A stretch of 49,189 bases of DNA from Clostridiaceae bacterium (GCA_012520615.1 JAAYNX010000023.1:1-49189); one strand, 5' to 3'. Shown: positions 33,261-42,765, counted from the stretch's first letter. Numbers and translations are program-made. Notes: generated by a model from the sequence alone, not told the origin.

Positions 33261-35708
33261 TTACTCCACTCCCCTAAACCAATGGCCTTTGGTAAATCCA
33301 TTGTCCCTAATCTCTTTTATAGCTTCGATAATCCAAGGCTCATGGTTATTTTTGCCCTTTAATTTTTCTCTATAATATTGAGCTAGCGCTTTGCGGGCAT
33401 CCCTATTTTCATTGGTAAAAACGAGTCTGAGGGTACTTATCTCTGTTTCCTTCAATGCGTCTACATCATCAATGAAGATTGGATATGCGTTGAAAATTTG
33501 AGTGCGTTTTAATATTGAATCCCTTATAAATGGGAAAACTTCGTTCTTCCTATCCTTTAAGAATCCTTTATTTCCACTACATTCCGCACATTTACCCGAA
33601 CAAGGAATCTCAAGAGATGAGGGACAGTGTTCCATAGTCATAAGAGGAATTCTACCATATATTATAGCTTCCAAATCTACTTGTGAAGATACTATTTCTT
33701 TAACCTCTTTTAAATTCAGCTCCGGCGATAAAACAGCCGTTGCGACATTGAGTTCTTCCTGAATTTCAACAGAAGCGTTATTGAATATATTTATTGAAGC
33801 TTCTGCACAAAGCGATATATCGGGGAAAGCTTCTTTGCACAACTTATAAACGCCAAGGTTTCCAAAGGCTATACCGTCAATAAAAGGCACTATGCTTTGG
33901 AGCTCTTTTTTTATACCTGATAACTCCATATCTTTAAGTATTGAAGGTGTCCAAATATATATTTCGCCGCTAAATTTGTCTTTAATATTTTGAAGAATTT
34001 TATACGATGAAATTGGAAGATAAACACGGCTTACCAGGCCATTTAACTCATCAATTGAATCGGGTAACGCATGAAAGAATGCTGACAGACTTTTTTCATG
34101 CTTGTATATAGGAGCAGACCATTGCTCAACTGTATTATCAATTACAGAAGGAGCAGACTTTTTGTGGTTTTTTATACGTAAAGTTTTTATGCCTTCCAAA
34201 GCCTCACGCCTCATGGCGTTAAGGGCTGAAATGGGCATAGTGCTTTTATTATCGGTATCTATGGACAAATTTCGTAAATAGTAAGGGGTACCTCCCGTTT
34301 TTTCAAGCTGCTCTCTTATTCGTTCATTTGATAGTACCTTATTAATGGCTTTTTCGGCTACAGTATCAGAGATTAAATTAATAAAATTGCCCTCAGAATC
34401 TGTTGCTTTAAGCTTTGCCGGTTGACCTATTTTTAATGTGAACTCCATATCAAGGGGTACTGTAGGCACCTCTTTTTGTTCGAAGGTTCTTCTTGCATCC
34501 TCAAACAAAGGCTTGGAAAGAGTCTTGTAAACCTGGCTTCCTTCTTTTGCATCAGCCTTAACATCTCCTATCCATACCTCAGTGCCTGCCTGGGCAAAAC
34601 GCACCTGCTTATCATTTTCCAAAATAGATGTAACTATAAAACTAATGGTATCCCCATGAGGATTCATAATCTCAATTCCGTCTCCCATATGAAGAGACTT
34701 ATCCAATTTCACTTTTATATATAATGGTTTGGTTGCTAATACTTTTCCAATCAGCACTCCCTGATTCTTAGGATGCTTTGGATATACAAGCTTTCTAAAA
34801 TTACGGCTTCCCTCTAGATATCCACGGGTAAAACCGCCCCGATTAAAGGCTTGCATTAAGATTTCCTTGTCAGCCTCTTCAACCAAATATTCCTTTTCGC
34901 CCAATCCTTCCAACATATCTACATACTTTCTGTATATAGAGGTCACAATTGCTACATATTCAGGGGATTTCATCCGTCCTTCAAGTTTAAGGGAGCAAAC
35001 ACCCGCTTTTTTAAGCCGAGGCAAAAGTTCAATGGTCATAAGATCTCTGGGACTAATTAGATAAGAGGTGTCGCCGTATTTATTACCATCTTCTGATAAA
35101 GACCATGGTAGTCTGCAGGGTTGTGCACACAAGCCACGATTACCGCTCCTTCCGCCTATAAAGGAAGACATTAGGCATTGGCCAGAATAGCATACACAAA
35201 GAGCTCCGTGAATGAATACTTCCAGCTCGGCGGAGCTTTTTTCACATATAAACTTGATTTCTTCAAGGGTTAGCTCCCGGGGCAGGACCACCCTGTTGAC
35301 ACCCAAATCCTCAATAGTTTTCACAGATTCACTATTAGCAAGGGTCATCTGGGTACTGGCATGTATATTTAATTCGGGGAGATATTTCCTAAGAAGCTTA
35401 ACCAAACCCAAGTCTTGAACAATAACAGCATCCGCACCCTCTTTATAGATATACTCTGCGAATTTTAGTCCGTCATATAGCTCATGATTTTTCATCAGTG
35501 TATTAAGGGTTATATAAACCTTTTTGCCTCGTTCGTGAGCATAGTCTAAAGCATCTGTAATTTCTGCCTCTGTAAAATTGGCCGCATTGACTCTGGCGTT
35601 GTGTTTACCTCCGCCTAAATAAACTGCATCTGCACCATTCAAAATTGCCGCTTTAAGTGATTCAAAGCTGCCCGCGGGAGCGAGCAGCTCTAATTTATAA
35701 TCTCTCAT
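33261..35708 (-). CDS. U32 peptidase-like protein with DUF3656 (RlhA-like)
   Basis: This 815-residue protein combines an N-terminal U32 TIM-barrel domain (about 1-290: ELLAPAGSFESLKAAILNGADAVYLGG) with the U32 cysteine signature (FIHGALCVCYSGQCLMSSF and NRGLCAQPCR) and a DUF3656 region in the middle and C-terminal parts. The cysteines of GKCAECSGNKG near the C-terminus are additional. The same layout occurs in E. coli RlhA (YdcP), which hydroxylates 23S rRNA C2501; a similar role is likely here rather than proteolysis. It lies downstream of a small membrane protein gene and zapA, a frequent clostridial order. A segment of it is copied at 31259-31327. Confidence 0.85.
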   Translation of the reverse strand: MRDYKLELLAPAGSFESLKAAILNGADAVYLGGGKHNARVNAANFTEAEITDALDYAHERGKKVYITLNTLMKNHELYDGLKFAEYIYKEGADAVIVQDLGLVKLLRKYLPELNIHASTQMTLANSESVKTIEDLGVNRVVLPRELTLEEIKFICEKSSAELEVFIHGALCVCYSGQCLMSSFIGGRSGNRGLCAQPCRLPWSLSEDGNKYGDTSYLISPRDLMTIELLPRLKKAGVCSLKLEGRMKSPEYVAIVTSIYRKYVDMLEGLGEKEYLVEEADKEILMQAFNRGGFTRGYLEGSRNFRKLVYPKHPKNQGVLIGKVLATKPLYIKVKLDKSLHMGDGIEIMNPHGDTISFIVTSILENDKQVRFAQAGTEVWIGDVKADAKEGSQVYKTLSKPLFEDARRTFEQKEVPTVPLDMEFTLKIGQPAKLKATDSEGNFINLISDTVAEKAINKVLSNERIREQLEKTGGTPYYLRNLSIDTDNKSTMPISALNAMRREALEGIKTLRIKNHKKSAPSVIDNTVEQWSAPIYKHEKSLSAFFHALPDSIDELNGLVSRVYLPISSYKILQNIKDKFSGEIYIWTPSILKDMELSGIKKELQSIVPFIDGIAFGNLGVYKLCKEAFPDISLCAEASINIFNNASVEIQEELNVATAVLSPELNLKEVKEIVSSQVDLEAIIYGRIPLMTMEHCPSSLEIPCSGKCAECSGNKGFLKDRKNEVFPFIRDSILKRTQIFNAYPIFIDDVDALKETEISTLRLVFTNENRDARKALAQYYREKLKGKNNHEPWIIEAIKEIRDNGFTKGHWFRGVE

Positions 35709-35760
35709 TTAAAAACCTACTTAATAATTAACATTTCTATATTGGTTATAATCTCTTTAT

Positions 35761-36321
35761 TTATTCAACATTTTCTTCCATAGGCTCTTCATTAGCTTCC
35801 GGCTCTACCTTTACATAATCATCGGGAGCAATGTCCTGCTCATGGATTTCGTTAGTTTCTACCTCTACTTCATCGGGCTTGTTAATACCGGGTTTATACT
35901 TGTATTTATAAACCGTTCCGCTTTTCTTTTTTGACTTACTTTTTCTCTTCTCATACATTGTCTTAACTGCATCTATAATATCAAGAATCGATTTGGCCTT
36001 TAACACAATATCCTTTTGTATTGTTTCAGCGCCTTTCTTTACTGTTTCCGAAATTTTTCCTACATCTTCAACTACTTTTCCAAGGCCATCAAGATTATCT
36101 TTTACCATCCCTGTAATTTTGGCTGTATTCTCGGTTATTTCGGGAAGATTTTCCACAGTCTTATTAATATTATCTTTATTCTTTTCAATTATTTGATTTA
36201 CATTTTTTAAAATCCGAAGTAAGTTCACCACAGCTAGAATAAGATAAAAGATAAGTGCTGACCCAAGAACAAAGAGAACAAGAACTATAAGTTCTCCCCA
36301 TGATATCATTTCATTAAACAT
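35761..36321 (-). CDS. Membrane-anchored coiled-coil protein
   Basis: This 186-residue protein has a single N-terminal membrane segment (about residues 10-35) followed by a long helical coiled-coil with Asn/Ile/Lys/Glu heptads (about 40-120). The C-terminus is Lys-rich then acidic with Glu/Val/Pro repeats. It resembles the DUF948-like type of membrane-tethered coiled coils. The function is unknown; its place between zapA and the U32 gene suggests a link to division or envelope. ATG follows CGGAGG. Confidence 0.7.
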   Translation of the reverse strand: MFNEMISWGELIVLVLFVLGSALIFYLILAVVNLLRILKNVNQIIEKNKDNINKTVENLPEITENTAKITGMVKDNLDGLGKVVEDVGKISETVKKGAETIQKDIVLKAKSILDIIDAVKTMYEKRKSKSKKKSGTVYKYKYKPGINKPDEVEVETNEIHEQDIAPDDYVKVEPEANEEPMEENVE

Positions 36322-36335
36322 AGTATATCCTCCGT

Positions 36336-36752
36336 TTAATAATTGTTCTTCTTGTTAGAAATAGTATTTATGGTATTCCTCACTTCTTTTAGCTCTGTTT
36401 CTCTTCTTGTTAATTCTATCCGAAGCTGAGATTCCCGTTCCTTCAGTTTTACGTTTTCAGTTTTATTTCTTTGTGATTCTTCCTTAAGGTCCTGATATTT
36501 CTTTTTAAGTTCTGCTAATTCCGCTTCGGTTTCTTTAAGTTCCTCGCCCGTTTTAAACAGCTCATCGGCCATATTTATTGCAGTCAGAACTGATGCCATT
36601 GAAGTGCTAAGCAGATGATTTTTTCTGGTAATCTCCAAAACCTTTCTATCAACAAAAAGAGCAATTCTTTGTATGTATTCTGGAGACTCGGACCCGGTTA
36701 ATACATATTCATTTCCTGCAATACGAACAGTTACTTTATTTTTTTCAGCCAA
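36336..36752 (-). CDS. zapA: Cell division protein ZapA
   Basis: ZapA promotes bundling of FtsZ filaments at mid-cell. The protein of about 138 residues has the N-terminal ZapA domain (VTVRIAGNEYVLTGSESPEYIQRIA, about 4-90) and a long C-terminal coiled coil with Lys/Glu heptads, longer than the classical short ZapA. I start it at TTG 36752, which follows GGAG at about 8 bases; upstream only another TTG is available, with no ATG. It is cotranscribed with the coiled-coil protein that follows after 14 bases. Confidence 0.85.
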   Translation of the reverse strand: MAEKNKVTVRIAGNEYVLTGSESPEYIQRIALFVDRKVLEITRKNHLLSTSMASVLTAINMADELFKTGEELKETEAELAELKKKYQDLKEESQRNKTENVKLKERESQLRIELTRRETELKEVRNTINTISNKKNNY

Positions 36753-36889
36753 GATACCAGCTCCATTCAATAACAATTTCTCTTAAGTAGTTTATAATTA
36801 ATTCAATTGCATTTTAATACTTTTAATTATACTATATTTTGTCAAGTAAAACACTCTAAACAAAAACAAAAGCAACACGATTGCCTGCT

Positions 36890-37312
36890 TTATTTTTCAT
36901 ACTTTTCTCTTAAGAATTCACCAAATTTCCTATCAATATCCAGGATATGATGTTCAAGCCATTTACTTAAAAAATCCAACACACTCATTATGGTCTCATT
37001 CTGATTCTCATCCAAATCGTACAGATTTATAGATGTTACTTTGTTTACAAAGCCTTTATGCTCAAGCTTCTGTATCTTTGTGTTGAATGAATCATAGCCA
37101 TGCTCTTCAAATAACTTTTCCTCATGATTGAAGTGGTATACAGTGTAATCTTTCAGACGGCCAAAAACCTCTACAATACTGTCATAGCGATCAATATGAT
37201 CATCATATAAAGATAAATCATTCATTTCATTAATCATATCAATCATCTTTTTGTGCTGTTCATCAATTGTGCTGTCATAACAGCTAAACTCAGGTTTCCA
37301 TTTAATAATCAT
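36890..37312 (-). CDS. Bacteriohemerythrin
   Basis: This 140-residue single-domain hemerythrin has the diiron ligands: His in IDEQHKKM, His and Glu in YHFNHEEKLFEE, His in LEHKGF and His plus Asp in LEHHILDIDR. Bacteriohemerythrins bind O2 reversibly and protect or sense in anaerobes. It starts at ATG after GGGGGAT. It stands apart from the zapA operon and upstream of it; the 194 bases toward sigH hold a T-rich region with no gene. Confidence 0.93.
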   Translation of the reverse strand: MIIKWKPEFSCYDSTIDEQHKKMIDMINEMNDLSLYDDHIDRYDSIVEVFGRLKDYTVYHFNHEEKLFEEHGYDSFNTKIQKLEHKGFVNKVTSINLYDLDENQNETIMSVLDFLSKWLEHHILDIDRKFGEFLREKYEK

Positions 37313-37505
37313 AGCGAACGATCCCCCTAAAATAAAATCATAAAAACTATATCTTTGTGCTAAACGGCAAATTTTCTTGCTTTTTCGACAAATTTCTTAT
37401 ATAATTTTTTTGACACTGATACCTTAACATACTTTTACCTCCTTTTTAGCACATTTTTTTAATTTGGCCTGTTTTATTGACAGGCCAATATTTTTAGTAT
37501 CAGGT

Positions 37506-38156
37506 CTAGTCAATGTCTTCTGCTTTTATTTCCTGAACGCTTTTTTCGATTTTCTTCTTCAACCGTTGAAGCGCGTTATCCACCGATTTTACCGGCTTAT
37601 TGAGTTGCTTTGCAATATCATGATAGTTTATTCCCACTAAATACTTTTTTAATACTTCTCTTTCAAAAGGACTCAAAAGCTCTATTACCATACTTTCAAT
37701 AACCGTATATTCTTCTTTGTTTATGAAAAGCTCCTCAGGGTCAACGATAGATTCTTCTTGAACTAATTCAATCAAGGACTTATCAGAATCTTCGTCAAAT
37801 ATTCTTCTGTTAAGTGAAACATAAGAATTTAAGGGCATGTGTTTTTGCCTTGTAGCGGTTTTAACAGCAGTAATAATCTGCCGGGTAATGCATATTTCTG
37901 CAAATACTTTAAAAGGAATACGTTTATCATCCTTGTAATCACGAACCGCTTTGAAAAGGCCAATCATACCTTCTTGAACAATATCCTCTCTATCGGCACC
38001 CACAAGGAAGTAGCTCCTGGCCTTTGCTCGTACCAAGGGCTTGTACTTTTCAATAAGATGTTCCATCCCGCGCTTACATCCTGAATGAACGTATGAAAGA
38101 ACTTCTTCATCGCTCATACTAAGATAGTCTACTTTAGATTTTCCCAAGTAAGGCAC
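37506..38156 (-). CDS. sigH: Sporulation RNA polymerase sigma factor SigH
   Basis: SigH directs transcription at the transition to stationary phase and early sporulation. The 216-residue protein has a sigma-70 region 2 (EYLIEK..PLVRAKARSYFLVGADREDIVQEGMIGL) and region 4 (LSPFEREVLKKYLVGINYHDIAKQLN) that match SigH of Bacillus and Clostridium closely. The start is GTG 38156 with GGAGG nine bases upstream. It lies downstream of the P-loop/Asp23 gene by 20 bases on the same strand and may share its transcript. Confidence 0.95.
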   Translation of the reverse strand: MPYLGKSKVDYLSMSDEEVLSYVHSGCKRGMEHLIEKYKPLVRAKARSYFLVGADREDIVQEGMIGLFKAVRDYKDDKRIPFKVFAEICITRQIITAVKTATRQKHMPLNSYVSLNRRIFDEDSDKSLIELVQEESIVDPEELFINKEEYTVIESMVIELLSPFEREVLKKYLVGINYHDIAKQLNKPVKSVDNALQRLKKKIEKSVQEIKAEDID

Positions 38157-38176
38157 TTATTCTTTCCTCCATCACT

Positions 38177-39010
38177 CTAGAAATCCGGCGTACCTTTTTT
38201 TAATACCAAGCTTTTCACATTTATGTTCAGTACGTTTACATTAAAACCTGCGAATCTGTCCAATTCCTTGATGATTTGTTCCCTAGCCGTTTTAACTGCT
38301 TCAAGTAAATTATAACCAAATACCATTATAACATCTATATCAATATAAAGTCCATCAGGGCTATTACTGGTACGAAACCTGCTCACTTTCTCCATTTGAG
38401 GCATGGTTACTATTATGTAATTTACTAATTGATATATGGCATAATCCGATATTGTGTAATTACCGAAATAGCTAAATGTAGGCCTTACCACAGATTTTTC
38501 ACCTATACTCTGAAACTGTCCTTTTCCTTTTCTCCTGAAAAGCTGAAGAGGGTCTAAAAAATATCCTGAAAACTGCTTCTTTAATTGCATAGCAGGAACA
38601 GGAATTACATGTTTCCCCTGCTTAATTCTAGTGTTTTTTGCCTGTTCTATCTCATATGGACTAGCCACATCTTCAATATAAATTCTCTTGTCATACTCTC
38701 CCAACTCTAAAACTGAAGCAATTTTGTTCACCATTCCGTCAGATGTTCCTAAAACAAGAATCCCCTGTGGTTTATGCACTTCAATAGCTTTTTTAATTTC
38801 CTTCTGATGCTCCTCCTCAAAAAAGAGAGCAATCTTTACCGAGCTGATTTTCGAGGGAGCCTTTTTAGCAGATTTCCCAGCTATAATTGAATTCTCGTGA
38901 ATTAAAAGGCCATCGTCTATTATATAATCCAGGTCATTTTCTCTAGCCACCCAAAAGGCACGGTGACTTTTACCCGACCCGCTTGATCCCACAAATGCTA
39001 CAAGTTTCAA
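38177..39010 (-). CDS. P-loop ATPase / Asp23-like fusion protein
   Basis: This 277-residue protein starts with a Walker A motif (GSSGSGKSH at about residues 8-16) and a D/E-rich nucleotide-binding region (about 1-110, with IIDDGLLIHE and ILVLGTSDG). The C-terminal part (about 190-275) resembles the Asp23/Gls24 fold: FGNYTISDYAIYQLVNYIIV, DIDVIMVFGYNLLEAVKTAR and VLNINVKSL. Asp23 proteins are small envelope-stress or cell-wall-linked proteins. Fused to a P-loop domain they are seen in clostridia without a known function. It is located immediately upstream of sigH. ATPase activity and membrane link are inference. Confidence 0.72.
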   Translation of the reverse strand: MKLVAFVGSSGSGKSHRAFWVARENDLDYIIDDGLLIHENSIIAGKSAKKAPSKISSVKIALFFEEEHQKEIKKAIEVHKPQGILVLGTSDGMVNKIASVLELGEYDKRIYIEDVASPYEIEQAKNTRIKQGKHVIPVPAMQLKKQFSGYFLDPLQLFRRKGKGQFQSIGEKSVVRPTFSYFGNYTISDYAIYQLVNYIIVTMPQMEKVSRFRTSNSPDGLYIDIDVIMVFGYNLLEAVKTAREQIIKELDRFAGFNVNVLNINVKSLVLKKGTPDF

Positions 39011-39100
39011 CTAATAATCCTCCGCAAAATACAAATACAATTCATGAGTGTTACTATACTATATTATTCCACTATTATAGCGCAAAAAACATAGACTATT

Positions 39101-39210
39101 TCTTTTTTACTTCGTCAGACTGTGTGAAAACTGTTATAACATTGAGGTTATAGTATTTGATTATGCAATCGTAAATAAACGGCGTGCTTGCACAGTCTGT
39201 CGTTAAAAAG
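39101..39210. repeat. Palindromic element with nested hairpin
   Basis: Imperfect inverted repeats (CAGACTGTG at 39116-39124 with flanking CTTTTTT...CG, and CACAGTCTG at 39191-39199 with flanking TCG...AAAAAG) enclose a further hairpin GTTATAAC...GGTTATAG (about 39133-39153). The whole region can fold into a branched palindrome. It lies in the non-coding space between the P-loop gene and the ABC ATPase and does not match the other MITE-like repeats. Confidence 0.65.
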
Positions 39211-39231
39211 AATCGTGGTGTGCATAAGAAA

Positions 39232-39262
39232 CTGGCAGGCAATCTAGACGACCACCTGCCAG
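39232..39262 (-). terminator. Terminator of the ABC ATPase gene
   Basis: On the minus strand CTGGCAGG pairs with CCTGCCAG across a 15-base loop and is followed by TTTCTT, 60 bases after the gene. Confidence 0.7.
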
Positions 39263-39321
39263 AAACATATAGATATATTTAAGTTTACATTGTTCCACCC
39301 CAATAATTGAGCAGAACCTGA

Positions 39322-40431
39322 TTAATGCACAATAGCCTTCTCGGTTTCTTTGTCAAAAATATGGAGATGAGGCATATCGAATACAACCTTAACAGTTTCA
39401 CCGGCATTAGTGGTAGATTTAGGACTTACACGAGCGGTGAAGTTTATACCATTGATAAGGACATAAAGGTAGGTCTCGGAACCTAAACGTTCAGTAACTT
39501 CAACATTTGCTTCAAGGGTACCGCTGCCGTTTGCCAGCATGGCTTCATCATCATGAATGTCTTCCGGACGAATTCCGAAAGTTACTTCTTTACCAATATA
39601 GCCCTCTTTTTCAAGCACCTCTGCCTTATTTTTAGGAAGTTCTAATTGATATTCGCCGAATTTCAGAAATACTTTATCATCCTGTTTTTCAACTATACCA
39701 TTAGCCATACTCATTTGAGGACTTCCGATAAAGCCTGCTACAAAAACATTTACAGGCTCATCATAAAGCTTCTGTGGACTGTCTATCTGTTGAACTATTC
39801 CGTCCTTCATAACAACAATGCGGGTACCCATTGTAAGGGCCTCTGTCTGATCGTGGGTAACATATATAAAGGTTGTGTTTAACTTCGAGTGAAGTTTAGA
39901 AATCTCTGTTCTCATTTGAACTCTTAGCTTTGCATCAAGGTTTGAAAGCGGTTCGTCCATCAGGAATACTTTAGGCTCACGAACAATGGCACGTCCTAAA
40001 GCTACACGCTGCCTTTGTCCACCTGAGAGAGCCTTTGGTTTTCTGTCAAGGAGATGCTCTATTGACAGAATCCTTGCAGCTTCCTGAACTCTTCTTTTAA
40101 TTTCTTCTTTTGGTGTCTTTCTGAGTTTAAGACCGAATGCCATATTATCAAATACTGTCATATGAGGATAGAGCGCATAGTTCTGGAAAACCATTGCGAT
40201 ATCTCTATCTTTAGGAGCTACGTCATTACAAAGCTTATCTCCTATATATAATTCTCCAGATGTAATTTCTTCAAGACCTGCAATCATTCTGAGTGTTGTG
40301 GTCTTCCCACAACCGGAAGGCCCTACAAGAATAATAAACTCTTTATCCTCAATATCAATGTTGAAATCACTTACAGCTGTCACTCCACCGGGGTACGTTT
40401 TGAATACATTTTTTAGTATTACTCCAGCCAT
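39322..40431 (-). CDS. MsmX/UgpC-type ABC transporter ATPase
   Basis: This ATPase of 369 residues powers sugar or glycerol-phosphate ABC importers. Walker A GPSGCGKTT, signature LSGGQRQRVALGRA, Walker B FLMDEPLSNLD and the His-switch VTHDQTEAL are all present, and the C-terminal TOBE/OB regulatory domain (about residues 235-365) is of the UgpC/MalK/MsmX kind. No permease or binding-protein gene is near, so it is probably a shared ATPase used by several transporters, as MsmX is in Bacillus. ATG 40431 follows AGGAGGTT; the longer frame is not supported. Confidence 0.93.
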   Translation of the reverse strand: MAGVILKNVFKTYPGGVTAVSDFNIDIEDKEFIILVGPSGCGKTTTLRMIAGLEEITSGELYIGDKLCNDVAPKDRDIAMVFQNYALYPHMTVFDNMAFGLKLRKTPKEEIKRRVQEAARILSIEHLLDRKPKALSGGQRQRVALGRAIVREPKVFLMDEPLSNLDAKLRVQMRTEISKLHSKLNTTFIYVTHDQTEALTMGTRIVVMKDGIVQQIDSPQKLYDEPVNVFVAGFIGSPQMSMANGIVEKQDDKVFLKFGEYQLELPKNKAEVLEKEGYIGKEVTFGIRPEDIHDDEAMLANGSGTLEANVEVTERLGSETYLYVLINGINFTARVSPKSTTNAGETVKVVFDMPHLHIFDKETEKAIVH

Positions 40432-40614
40432 TAGAATTAACCTCCTGCTTAATAGCATATTTACATTTCGTTTTCGTGGTAATAATAATTTAGCATGGAA
40501 CAACAGCATGAAACTACCCTACTATTTACTAAAAATAAAAATTGGCTTTTAGCTACTTTTTATTAGTAAATATACACAAAGAAAAAAACAAAAAGGCGAA
40601 AATACAAAACTCTT

Positions 40615-40652
40615 GTTGAATTATTATACATTTAAATGTATAATTATGAGTA
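40615..40652 (+). promoter_or_regulatory. Two ARG-box-like operators upstream of argC
   Basis: Positions 40615-40632 match the ArgR box pattern TNTGNATWWWWATNCANA with only its two end bases differing. A second, weaker copy at 40635-40652 follows after two bases. Paired ARG boxes near argC are the usual ArgR/AhrC arrangement. They lie about 100 bases upstream of the start codon. Confidence 0.72.
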
Positions 40653-40747
40653 TTATTTACTTGTTTTTTGTTGCTACTATATAAATATTACAATAGGCTT
40701 TTATGAATATTACCTAAAATAAATAGTTGAAAGTCGAGGGGTAAAAA

Positions 40748-41791
40748 ATGCTGAATTTAGGTATCATCGGTGCAACAGGTTATGTGGGTGCAGAGATTGT
40801 TCGGCTTCTAGCCTTAAGGGATGATGTAAAAATAACAACGGTGGTTTCGAATAGTTTTGTTGGCCAACCCTTTTCTTCTGTATACCCTTCTTTAAGGGGT
40901 ATATATGACAAGGTATGTGACAAATTAGATATTGATGTTGTGGCGCAAAAGGCTGACTTCTTTATAACTGCCCTTCCCCATGGAGTGTCCACAACGGTGA
41001 TTCCCGGTCTTTTGGAAAAAGGAAAAAGGGTAATCGATCATAGCGGTGATTTCAGATTCAGGGACATAAAGACTTACGAAAAATGGTACAAAGTTACTCA
41101 TGGCGCCCCTGAGCTAATCGATAAAGCTGTCTACGGCTTACCTGAGCTTTACCGAGATGAGATTAAGACAGCTTCCCTAGTTGCTGACCCTGGCTGTTAC
41201 CCTACTTGCTCTGTTATGGGAATAGCTCCGGCTTTGAAAAATAAAGTTGTCTCCCATCAGGATATAGTAATTAATGCTGTTTCAGGTGTATCAGGGGCAG
41301 GGCGGAAGTCAGATTTACCCTATGCATTTTGCGAAACTGATGAAAATTTCAAAGCCTATGGCGTGGCAAACCACAGGCATACCCCCGAAATAGAGCAAGA
41401 ATTATCATTGCTATGCGGGGAACCTGTTATGGTATCATTTACACCACATCTTGCACCAATGAAGCGAGGTATGCTCGCTACCTGTTATCTAAATTTGATT
41501 AACCAGGAGCTTAGCCCCGCTGATATACATTCGATCTATGAAGATTATTACAAGGGCGAACCTTTTGTACGGATTCTTCCTTTGGGGCAGTTACCTGAGA
41601 CCAAGTATGTAGCCGGCTCCAACTATATTGATATCGGCATTGCCGTTGATACTCGGATGAATAAGCTAATTGTTGTTTCAGCCTTGGATAATCTGGGTAA
41701 AGGTTCTGCCAGTCAGGCTATACAAGCCCTAAATATTATGGCCGGAATTGATGAAACTAAGGGATTACTATCTCCTGGGCTATATTTATAA
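40748..41791 (+). CDS. argC: N-acetyl-gamma-glutamyl-phosphate reductase
   Basis: This 347-residue enzyme makes N-acetylglutamate semialdehyde in arginine synthesis. It has the NADP-binding GATGYVGAEIVRLLA at the N-terminus, the catalytic Cys in DPGCYPTCSVMG, the family NHRHTPEIEQEL and the C-terminal YVAGSNYIDIGIAVD. ATG 40748 follows GAGGGG. It is followed after 30 bases by argB, and no argJ, argD or argF is visible next to them, which is unusual for clostridia with long arg operons. Confidence 0.97.
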   Translation: MLNLGIIGATGYVGAEIVRLLALRDDVKITTVVSNSFVGQPFSSVYPSLRGIYDKVCDKLDIDVVAQKADFFITALPHGVSTTVIPGLLEKGKRVIDHSGDFRFRDIKTYEKWYKVTHGAPELIDKAVYGLPELYRDEIKTASLVADPGCYPTCSVMGIAPALKNKVVSHQDIVINAVSGVSGAGRKSDLPYAFCETDENFKAYGVANHRHTPEIEQELSLLCGEPVMVSFTPHLAPMKRGMLATCYLNLINQELSPADIHSIYEDYYKGEPFVRILPLGQLPETKYVAGSNYIDIGIAVDTRMNKLIVVSALDNLGKGSASQAIQALNIMAGIDETKGLLSPGLYL

Positions 41792-41821
41792 CGATTTTAT
41801 TTTTAAAGAGGTTGAAAATAT

Positions 41822-42733
41822 ATGTTTGATTACACCGAAATAATTAAAAAAGCCGGAATTCTCGTGGAGGCTCTTCCATATATTCAGGCCCTTGCGGGAA
41901 AAACCGTAGTTATTAAATACGGCGGAAATGCCATGATAAACGAAGATCTGAAAAACTCCGTGATGGAGGATATAACCCTGCTTAAATATATAGGGTTAAA
42001 CCCGGTGGTAGTTCACGGAGGCGGGCCTGATATAAACGCCGCTTTAAAGAATTTCAATATCGAATCTGAGTTTATTAACGGCCTTCGTAAAACCGACAAA
42101 CAGACTATGGAAGTTGCCCAAATGGTTCTCATGGGTAAAACAAATAAAGAGATTGTTTCACTTATAAACCAGAAGGGCGGCAAGGCAATAGGTATTTGCG
42201 GAATTGACGGTATGCTTTTTGAATGCGAAAAGCATTATGAAACAATAAACGGTGAAAAGGTCGATTTAGGATATGTGGGGAAGATTAAGAAAGTAAATAC
42301 CCGCGCCCTTGAAATTCTAACGCAAGATGAATATATTCCTGTAGTAGCCCCCATCGGAACTGATAAAAACGGTCAGAGCTACAACATAAATGCCGACACT
42401 GTGGCCGCAGAATTGGCATCCGCTTTAAAAGCCGAAAAATTGATACTTTTGACTGATGTGGAAGGGGTTAAAAACTCCAAAGATAATAACAGCATTCTAT
42501 ATGCTATAACCAGTGATCAGGTCAATTCACTCATAGTAAGCGGTGTAATTGTTGGGGGAATGATTCCAAAGGTTATGGGCTGTGTCTCGGCTCTTGAAAA
42601 CGGAGTAAACAGAACTCACATTATAGATGGGCGTATTCCGCACTGTATACTACTGGAAATATTTACCAATAAAGGTATTGGAACAATGATTACGCAGGAA
42701 ATCAAGCCTTATTTTGAAAAAGAAAATCTTTGA
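41822..42733 (+). CDS. argB: Acetylglutamate kinase
   Basis: This 303-residue amino acid kinase phosphorylates N-acetylglutamate. It shows [10 protein letters not shown] at the N-terminus (phosphate-binding Lys), [13 protein letters not shown], the [16 protein letters not shown] segment and a C-terminal arginine-inhibition region ([20 protein letters not shown]). The length and N-terminal helix (about residues 1-20) are typical of the arginine-sensitive hexameric kinase. It is coupled to argC. A strong hairpin terminator follows at 42766-42809. Confidence 0.97.
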   Translation: MFDYTEIIKKAGILVEALPYIQALAGKTVVIKYGGNAMINEDLKNSVMEDITLLKYIGLNPVVVHGGGPDINAALKNFNIESEFINGLRKTDKQTMEVAQMVLMGKTNKEIVSLINQKGGKAIGICGIDGMLFECEKHYETINGEKVDLGYVGKIKKVNTRALEILTQDEYIPVVAPIGTDKNGQSYNINADTVAAELASALKAEKLILLTDVEGVKNSKDNNSILYAITSDQVNSLIVSGVIVGGMIPKVMGCVSALENGVNRTHIIDGRIPHCILLEIFTNKGIGTMITQEIKPYFEKENL

Positions 42734-42765
42734 ACTGTTCGCCAGACCATGGGAAAACTGCAACT

